Assembly: GCA_964581795.1 (NCBI GenBank)
Contig: CAZOPW010000013.1
Coordinates: 1 to 36,581 of the forward strand
Source: EX4572-165 sp964581795
GTDB taxonomy: Archaea > Thermoplasmatota > E2 > DHVEG-1
Length of the DNA stretch: 36,581 nucleotides
Reading direction: 5' to 3'
Shown here: positions 31,205 to 36,581 of the stretch, in pieces
How positions within the stretch are numbered: position 1 is the stretch's first letter
Layout: the number at the start of each line of letters is the position of its first letter
Program-made: the position numbers and the translations under genes
Notes under the pieces: model-generated
Told to the model about the DNA's origin: nothing
The model's input: the letters and a program-made list of their open reading frames with translations, nothing else
The model's database searches: none

Positions 31205-33025
31205 TCAATCTTTAATTACTATAAATGATCCTAAGATGAATGCATCAGTTGAATAGGTTGTCATATTAGCATTCTCTGCCGAACAAAAAACCATGATTGA
31301 AATTGTACCAAATCCAAAACAATTATGATGAAATGAAATCGTTTTGCATTCATTAGGAATCAATTTAATAGATTTATTTTCATAAGGGTAATCAATAAAA
31401 CCGAAAAATCCACCTTGTATTGAAGCTGAAAAAGTAACACCTTCAGTTTGAATATTTCCCGAATTTGAAATTTCAACATGCATTTTTCTATCTGCGACTG
31501 AAAGGTTGTCGATATTTAATATCGCTCCTTCTATACGAATAGGAAAAGTTGTTAACTTCTCACATTTTAATCCATGGATATCCATAGATCGTAATGTAAT
31601 AAGATAATGACCAGGTTGATGCCATTGATGAGAAATGATGTGAACTTTTCCTGAATTCATAAAATCTGTTGTTTCAACATTTCCATCACCCCAATCAATT
31701 TGATATTGAACTTGATGATTTTCGGGATCAATAGATGAAATATGATAAAACAAATCCTTATTCAACTCGCCCCAAGAAGAACCATTAATCCATGGGGTTT
31801 TTGGTGGGTAATTCCTTTTGTAAAAAATTGCCAAATCTAAACCATGAATTCCCACTAATAATGAATCATCATCAATTGCTACTGATGAAGGCCCCCAATC
31901 AGCGGGAAGTTTAATCTGTTGTTGCTGAAGCCAACTCGTTTCATTTTTAACAAAATAATAAAATGTCCCAGAATTTGTTCCGATAATTACCTGATTTTCA
32001 TCTAATGAAATAGATTGACCAAAACGATCATGTCTTTTACAATCACTACAAATCTTATTTTGATACAACCAGTGCGGCTCATTATATTTGAATACTTGGG
32101 CAAATCCACTATCTAAACATATTGAACCAACAACAAGAATATTATTATCTAAAGCCATAGAATAACCAAAGTTATTAACGATTTCGTTTGATCTTAGTTT
32201 CTGCATAAACTTCCATTTAACGCCATTTTTCCTATAACAATAGACAACACCCACATTCGTAGAGGTAAAATTATCATCTCCTATTGCACTAATAAAAGCA
32301 TGCGAGTCGCTGACAGCAACTGAAAAACCAAAAAAATCTTCTTCTTCGATATCTCTATGCAGAATCTTGGTTTCATATGTCCAAGTATTTCCATTAAAGC
32401 TAAAAATATGAGCTGATCCAGAATAATTTCCCAACGTATCATCCCATATAAATCCATATATTCCAAAATTATTGCTCAGTGAAACAGAGCAAAAAGGATG
32501 AATTGACATCCACCACCAAAAATTATTATATTCTAATATACCACTTTCTTTCAAGATAAATTTAGTTACCTGTTGCCATGCTGATCCAATTTTTTCAAAA
32601 AAGAATACTGCTCCATGTAACTTTAGATGAGTTTCATTGAATTTTAATGTTCTAATACATCCAAGCATGATAAATCTTTCATTTATATCTACAGAGGAAA
32701 CACCCCATTCCAAATCATCCTCGATTACAATATTTGCATGATGATTCCAAGAACCATTTACTTTTTTATGAATATCAACTGAATCATCACGTGGTATTAC
32801 TGCATAATCACCATAGATTGATACAGAAATACCGTAAATATGCTCGTTTGAATCTGCTTGGTCAAGTCTTAGATGCTCGATCCAATATTTAGGGTTTTCT
32901 TCATCCATATCTTGGCTTTCAATTTGTGAGAAATCAAAGTTCTGTATTAAATTTGCATTAGATAAAGAAATACCCGGTAATAGTAACATGAAAGCAATAG
33001 TTATCACCGAGATTGTTATTTTCAT
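31205..33025 (-). CDS. Secreted FG-GAP propeller protein with PKD and CARDB-like domains, 606 aa
   Basis: A signal peptide (MKITISVITIAFMLLLPGIS) is followed by a propeller of FG-GAP-type repeats (about 45-400): YGISVSIYGDYAVIP, WGVSSVDINERFIMLG, FGFSVAVSDSHAFISA, FGYSMALDNNILVVGS, FGQSISLDENQVIIGT. A PKD domain (about 415-505) has the typical YQIDWGDGNVETTDF and WHQPGHYLITLRSMD. A CARDB-like domain closes the protein (MHVEISNSGNIQTEGVTF). There is no transmembrane or sorting signal at the C-terminus, so it is either released or held by contacts. Start: ATG at 33025 after GTGAG; a TTG two codons upstream is less likely. The preceding gene ends 10 nt upstream, so the two are co-transcribed. 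Confidence 0.85.
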   Translation of the reverse strand: MKITISVITIAFMLLLPGISLSNANLIQNFDFSQIESQDMDEENPKYWIEHLRLDQADSNEHIYGISVSIYGDYAVIPRDDSVDIHKKVNGSWNHHANIVIEDDLEWGVSSVDINERFIMLGCIRTLKFNETHLKLHGAVFFFEKIGSAWQQVTKFILKESGILEYNNFWWWMSIHPFCSVSLSNNFGIYGFIWDDTLGNYSGSAHIFSFNGNTWTYETKILHRDIEEEDFFGFSVAVSDSHAFISAIGDDNFTSTNVGVVYCYRKNGVKWKFMQKLRSNEIVNNFGYSMALDNNILVVGSICLDSGFAQVFKYNEPHWLYQNKICSDCKRHDRFGQSISLDENQVIIGTNSGTFYYFVKNETSWLQQQQIKLPADWGPSSVAIDDDSLLVGIHGLDLAIFYKRNYPPKTPWINGSSWGELNKDLFYHISSIDPENHQVQYQIDWGDGNVETTDFMNSGKVHIISHQWHQPGHYLITLRSMDIHGLKCEKLTTFPIRIEGAILNIDNLSVADRKMHVEISNSGNIQTEGVTFSASIQGGFFGFIDYPYENKSIKLIPNECKTISFHHNCFGFGTISIMVFCSAENANMTTYSTDAFILGSFIVIKD

Positions 33026-33035
33026 AATCAATTAC

Positions 33036-33725
33036 TCACAGGAATCCCAGACTATATACTATAATCGTTTTACTCACCGGTTCAGAAATTAATCCTTTCT
33101 TATCCATCGCTTTTGCTATGATTGTAAGTTCACCAAAATGCACACCTCTAAAAGTATCAGTCCATCCATCACCTCCATCACAATCAGCGCCAGAATCATT
33201 ATTACTATATTTGAAAAATACACATTTTACACCGACACCGGGTCCATCATCAGCATTTATTTGAATTTTAACATCTCCTCCAAAATATATTGATTTACCA
33301 TAATCAATAACCTTGTTACCCATTAAATAAATCCCGCCATCTGGTTCTGCAATTTCTACTGTTGGAGGCATAGAATCGAAAGTATAAGTCGCCATTTTGG
33401 GATCTTCGTAATTATCGCAGATATCTACTGACCAAAAATAAATCGTATGAGTCCCTTCAGGTAATTTAAAAGGTCCAGTATAATTTTGAGTTTCACCATC
33501 ATCGATTTCATAATATGTTGCTTTTACTCCCTTACATGTACCAGTATTTTCACATGGAAAATCAAATGCTATTAGTGTAACTATACCAGTTTTATCATTG
33601 AAACAACTTAACGTAAGTGGAGGTCCTTCATCAAGAGTCGCAACGACATTGTTTCCTCCAAAAAAAGAAACACTTAGAGCTAAAATAACAACAAAACATA
33701 ATTTACTCAAATTATTTGTTTTCAT
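33036..33725 (-). CDS. Secreted Ig-like / OmpL47-type protein, 229 aa
   Basis: A signal peptide (about 1-30: LSKLCFVVILALSVSFFGG) leads to one or two beta-sandwich domains. The stretch VKATYYEIDDGETQNYTGPF, then LPEGTHTIYFWSVDICDNYE is the OmpL47/HYR-like pattern common in archaeal surface proteins (ydgG..y.gpf.l.eGtHti...a.D...n.e). The second half (TVEIAEPDGGIYLMGNKVID, VKIQINADDGPGVGVKCVFF, GELTIIAKAMDKKGLISEPV) is another Ig-like domain. Seven or more cysteines (including CENTGTC) suggest disulfides outside the cell. No C-terminal anchor. First gene of a two-gene unit with the FG-GAP protein. Confidence 0.8.
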   Translation of the reverse strand: MKTNNLSKLCFVVILALSVSFFGGNNVVATLDEGPPLTLSCFNDKTGIVTLIAFDFPCENTGTCKGVKATYYEIDDGETQNYTGPFKLPEGTHTIYFWSVDICDNYEDPKMATYTFDSMPPTVEIAEPDGGIYLMGNKVIDYGKSIYFGGDVKIQINADDGPGVGVKCVFFKYSNNDSGADCDGGDGWTDTFRGVHFGELTIIAKAMDKKGLISEPVSKTIIVYSLGFL

Positions 33726-33922
33726 ATTATTCCCTCTAAATTACATTTATTATAACCATTTTAAAATATATAACTTTTTTTATTACAATATTAAACGTAT
33801 TTGTACTTTTTCGTATCACAATTCTTAATTATATCCCATTAGTTCTTCCAATGATGATTTAAAATTATAAATTTTATTAATAAACACAAATTTTAATAAG
33901 TTTATAACCATATAATTAATAC

Positions 33923-36550
33923 ATGAAGCGTTTACAGGCGATTACTGTCCTTTTCAGCTTTATTATTCTTCTAATTCCCTCAATTTTAGGTGGAGTAATC
34001 CATGAAACTGATTCAACGTATCAACAATCCTTAATTGAATCTTCTAACTGTAATCAACAACACATTGCTACTTCCCCTGCTGGTGGGAGTCGATATAACA
34101 TTCAAGGATGGGTATATGTAAATATAAAAGGAGATCCATATACTCGCGGGTATCAATATGGATATCTTATCGGTGAAGAAATTATTGATTTAATGCATCG
34201 ATGGAGTAATATGATTTTAAATCATCCTAAAATCAAACCTATCCGTCCATACCTTTCAGATCAACAATACCAAAATATTGCAGCTAAATGGTGGCAATTT
34301 TGCCGAAACCTTGCAGAAAAAATGTACTGGGATGAATATCCAAATGAGTATCGAGAGGAAATGCGAGGGATTGCTGCTGGAGTAACGGATAAAGGACTAA
34401 CTCTTTACGGCAATCCTCTTTCTTATAAAGATGTGCTTGCTTCTAATGAAATGTATGAAATGCTTTCAAAATTAACAGATAGAAAAATTCGAAAAAGCAT
34501 TCATCCGTTACATTCATTTTTTGCTCTGATTCAACCAACTCTTTCAAAATATACAAAAACATCGTTTTCAGCTCATGAATTCGTTAACGATTTTATTCCA
34601 AAACAACAAGATGATGTAGGACATCATCATTGTAGTGCATTTATTGCTACAGGGGATGCTACAGAGCATAATGAATTAATCATAGCGAATTCAATGTGGA
34701 GTAGTGTTGATGGTGCAGGGATGTGGTGGTGGTCATATTATATTGCAATTCGATGGAATATCATTTTAGATGTAATTCCATCTGAAGGAAATCGGTTTCA
34801 AATGAGTTGTGCACCCGGATATATTTGGAGTGATCATGATTTTTATCAAAATGAGGAAGGAATCGTTTTTCTTGAAACAACAAATCCACAAGGTATCTGG
34901 ACTGAAAAAGGTCTTCCACTCGCTGTCCGTGCGCGAAAAGCTGTTCAATATGCTAACTCCATTGATGATGTTATCTATTATTTAAAAACACAAAATGATG
35001 GAATTATGAATGCTGTTTGGTTAATTGGGGATACAAAAACTGGTGAGATTGCTCGGTATGAACTTGGATTATATCAAGATGCTATTATTGAGCGGACAAC
35101 TAATGGATTTCAATGGTCAAGTAATAACCCCATTGATTTTTGGGTGCGTTGGGAAAAAATGGATTGGAAACTCTTTTTTAAACAAATCCTCAGTCATATT
35201 GTTTTTGGATTTGAAAATTATCAATATCATACTCCATGGTATATCCCTGCATCTCGAGATATTGCATTTGAACAATTAGGGAACAAGCACTACGGGAAGA
35301 TAGATATTGAAATTGTAAAAGAAATTATGAGCACTCATCCGATTAGTACATATTCACCAGATTGTAAAATCACAAGTACTTCTCTTTTAGATCATGATGG
35401 TTTGATTGTTCATACTGGAAATCCAGGTGGTGAAACGTTATCCATGGCGTATTTCGATAGTCCTAATGTGTATTATAAACCTGTTGAACCAGTAGGATGG
35501 GTAGAAGTTTATGGACTTCCTAAAAATCATGATGTTGAAGTTATTAGAAATCAGCAATTATGTGGATTGAATCCTATTGAAACATGGACGGTTGAATTGG
35601 AGAATACATCTAATGATTTTTATTCATTTTCAACCTGTGATGACAATACTGTTTATACAGCAACTTGTTCAGGTAATCTTTATGCTGTTTCAGCAGAGGA
35701 TGGTGAAATTTTGTGGTCAAAGAAGATAGGAGATGATGTCACTAAACCGGTTGTATCTGATAATCAGTTATTTATTGGATCAGATGAAGGATTAACAAAT
35801 ATTGATCTTGGCTGGCTAACATCAAAGACAAAAACAGTTGGTGATATCGAAAGTGTTCCAATCATTCATGAAAATGTTATTTTTGTTGGAGTTAAGTCAG
35901 GAAAAGTAATGGCAATTGATCAGGATACCGGAATGGTTTTGTGGGAATATTTTGTTGATGGAATCCCATTTCTTTCTAACGTAAAAAATGATCTATTTAT
36001 TGTTTCAGCAGGAACTACAATGTATGCTTTTGATTGTAATTCCGGAAAGATTCTATGGATGAAACAATTAGAGGGTTTGTGCTTGAGTAAAGCGATTCAA
36101 AATGAGGGGCAAGTGTTTGTCGGAAGTTGGGATACAGATCTGTATGCATTAGATCAATTGACTGGTGAAGTATTATGGACTTTTGATACAGGTTGGGGTA
36201 TTGAAAGTACACCAGTTGTCGATGAAGATACTGTATTTTTTGGATCTCATGATCAAAACGTGTATGCATTGAATAGAAGTACTGGGGAAATAAAATGGGT
36301 GTCAACGTGTAATGCTGGTATTCACACTAGTCCTCATTTATGGAATGATTCGATACTAATTGGTTCTGATGATGGACGATTATATCGACTTGAACGTGAT
36401 ACTGGAACGTTACTCTGGTGTTTTGATCCTGGTCGATCAATTCAAGGTCCTACTCGAAATTATGAGACGACTCCTATTCGATCATCAGTAGCCTTTACCG
36501 ATACTCACGTGATGATTGGTGCTCTTGGCAATCTGTATGCGCTCCACTAA
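33923..36550 (+). CDS. Secreted C45-type N-terminal nucleophile hydrolase fused to a PQQ-like propeller, 875 aa
   Basis: A signal peptide (about 1-23) is followed by an acyl-CoA:6-APA acyltransferase / C45 peptidase-like domain: VNIKGDPYTRGYQYGYLIGE at about 66-85, the likely nucleophile in HHHCSAFIATGDATEHNELI (C237, new N-terminus after self-cleavage) and AVWLIGDTKTGEIARYELGL. About residues 550-875 hold a PQQ-type propeller with seven or eight repeats: LYAVSAEDGEILW, VMAIDQDTGMVLW, MYAFDCNSGKILW, LYALDQLTGEVLWTFDTG, VYALNRSTGEIKW, LYRLERDTGTLLW. The hydrolase family acts on amide or acyl bonds of small molecules, peptides or lipids. The propeller probably binds a partner or substrate. TATA-like TTTATAA is at 33901, but rather close to the ATG; AAATTATAAAT at about 33862-33872 is an alternative. 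Confidence 0.85.
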   Translation: MKRLQAITVLFSFIILLIPSILGGVIHETDSTYQQSLIESSNCNQQHIATSPAGGSRYNIQGWVYVNIKGDPYTRGYQYGYLIGEEIIDLMHRWSNMILNHPKIKPIRPYLSDQQYQNIAAKWWQFCRNLAEKMYWDEYPNEYREEMRGIAAGVTDKGLTLYGNPLSYKDVLASNEMYEMLSKLTDRKIRKSIHPLHSFFALIQPTLSKYTKTSFSAHEFVNDFIPKQQDDVGHHHCSAFIATGDATEHNELIIANSMWSSVDGAGMWWWSYYIAIRWNIILDVIPSEGNRFQMSCAPGYIWSDHDFYQNEEGIVFLETTNPQGIWTEKGLPLAVRARKAVQYANSIDDVIYYLKTQNDGIMNAVWLIGDTKTGEIARYELGLYQDAIIERTTNGFQWSSNNPIDFWVRWEKMDWKLFFKQILSHIVFGFENYQYHTPWYIPASRDIAFEQLGNKHYGKIDIEIVKEIMSTHPISTYSPDCKITSTSLLDHDGLIVHTGNPGGETLSMAYFDSPNVYYKPVEPVGWVEVYGLPKNHDVEVIRNQQLCGLNPIETWTVELENTSNDFYSFSTCDDNTVYTATCSGNLYAVSAEDGEILWSKKIGDDVTKPVVSDNQLFIGSDEGLTNIDLGWLTSKTKTVGDIESVPIIHENVIFVGVKSGKVMAIDQDTGMVLWEYFVDGIPFLSNVKNDLFIVSAGTTMYAFDCNSGKILWMKQLEGLCLSKAIQNEGQVFVGSWDTDLYALDQLTGEVLWTFDTGWGIESTPVVDEDTVFFGSHDQNVYALNRSTGEIKWVSTCNAGIHTSPHLWNDSILIGSDDGRLYRLERDTGTLLWCFDPGRSIQGPTRNYETTPIRSSVAFTDTHVMIGALGNLYALH

Positions 36551-36581
36551 TAGGAGTTAATAAAATATATAAAATTACAAA

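Noticed and set aside
1..36581. tRNA, rRNA, CRISPR array or intact transposase gene
   Set aside because: By eye I found no T-loop GTTCRANYC with a matching acceptor stem, no regularly spaced repeats and no transposase motifs; a covariance scan would be the decisive test.

Overview
The window reads as archaeal chromosome, AT-rich, with short intergenic gaps, TATA-type promoters and a mix of leaderless and Shine-Dalgarno starts. Lineage markers are archaeal pantoate kinase next to CoaBC, a Thermococcus-type group 3b NiFe hydrogenase, an ADP-forming acyl-CoA synthetase, a gamma-delta-alpha-beta 2-oxoacid:ferredoxin oxidoreductase, an Hjc-like nuclease and a PGF-type C-terminal sorting signal. 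The many large secreted propeller and Ig-like proteins would suit an uncultured, anaerobic, heterotrophic Thermoplasmatota-like lineage, but that placement is inference.

Layout. Positions 1-2109 (minus) hold a partial secreted arylsulfotransferase-family protein and a secreted protein of unknown function. Positions 2303-5274 hold a membrane protein, a metallophosphoesterase and a class II-type histone deacetylase homologue. Positions 5367-8027 hold an acyl-CoA synthetase fused to a GNAT domain; it has no canonical start codon at its natural N-terminus. Positions 8133-9687 hold small proteins, a compact transcription unit with two mutually exclusive hairpins (about 8804-8975) and a double PRC-barrel protein.

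Positions 9867-13437 form a thiol-redox island. A Cys-containing winged-helix regulator faces an operon of thioredoxin, a membrane-anchored TlpA-like protein, a sortase-type surface protein, a NapH-like polyferredoxin and a second anchored CxxC thioredoxin-like protein. The TlpA-like protein has its two halves in reversed order, so it looks like a circular permutation. This island is the best candidate in the window for a little-described system, perhaps carrying electrons between cytoplasm and extracytoplasmic thiols.

Positions 13456-17960 (minus) encode the hydrogenase in the order HydB-HydG fusion, HydD, HydA, maturation protease, divergent from an Lrp-type regulator. Next come malic enzyme, an MTH1187-type thiamine-binding protein and the 2-oxoacid:ferredoxin oxidoreductase operon (20727-23649). 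Together these suggest a fermentative route: malate to pyruvate, pyruvate to acetyl-CoA with reduced ferredoxin, acetyl-CoA to acetate with ATP, and excess reductant to H2 or NADPH.

Positions 23711-26063 encode two half-size MgtE/SLC41 membrane proteins and two PhoU-RCK_C proteins, apparently a split, regulated cation transporter. Positions 26075-31150 hold coenzyme A synthesis genes, a universal stress protein, the nuclease, two CBS-domain proteins and an HTH/zinc-ribbon protein. The right edge (31205-36550) holds secreted proteins: an FG-GAP/PKD protein, an Ig-like protein, and a C45-type hydrolase fused to a PQQ-like propeller. I saw no rRNA, tRNA, CRISPR array or intact insertion sequence.
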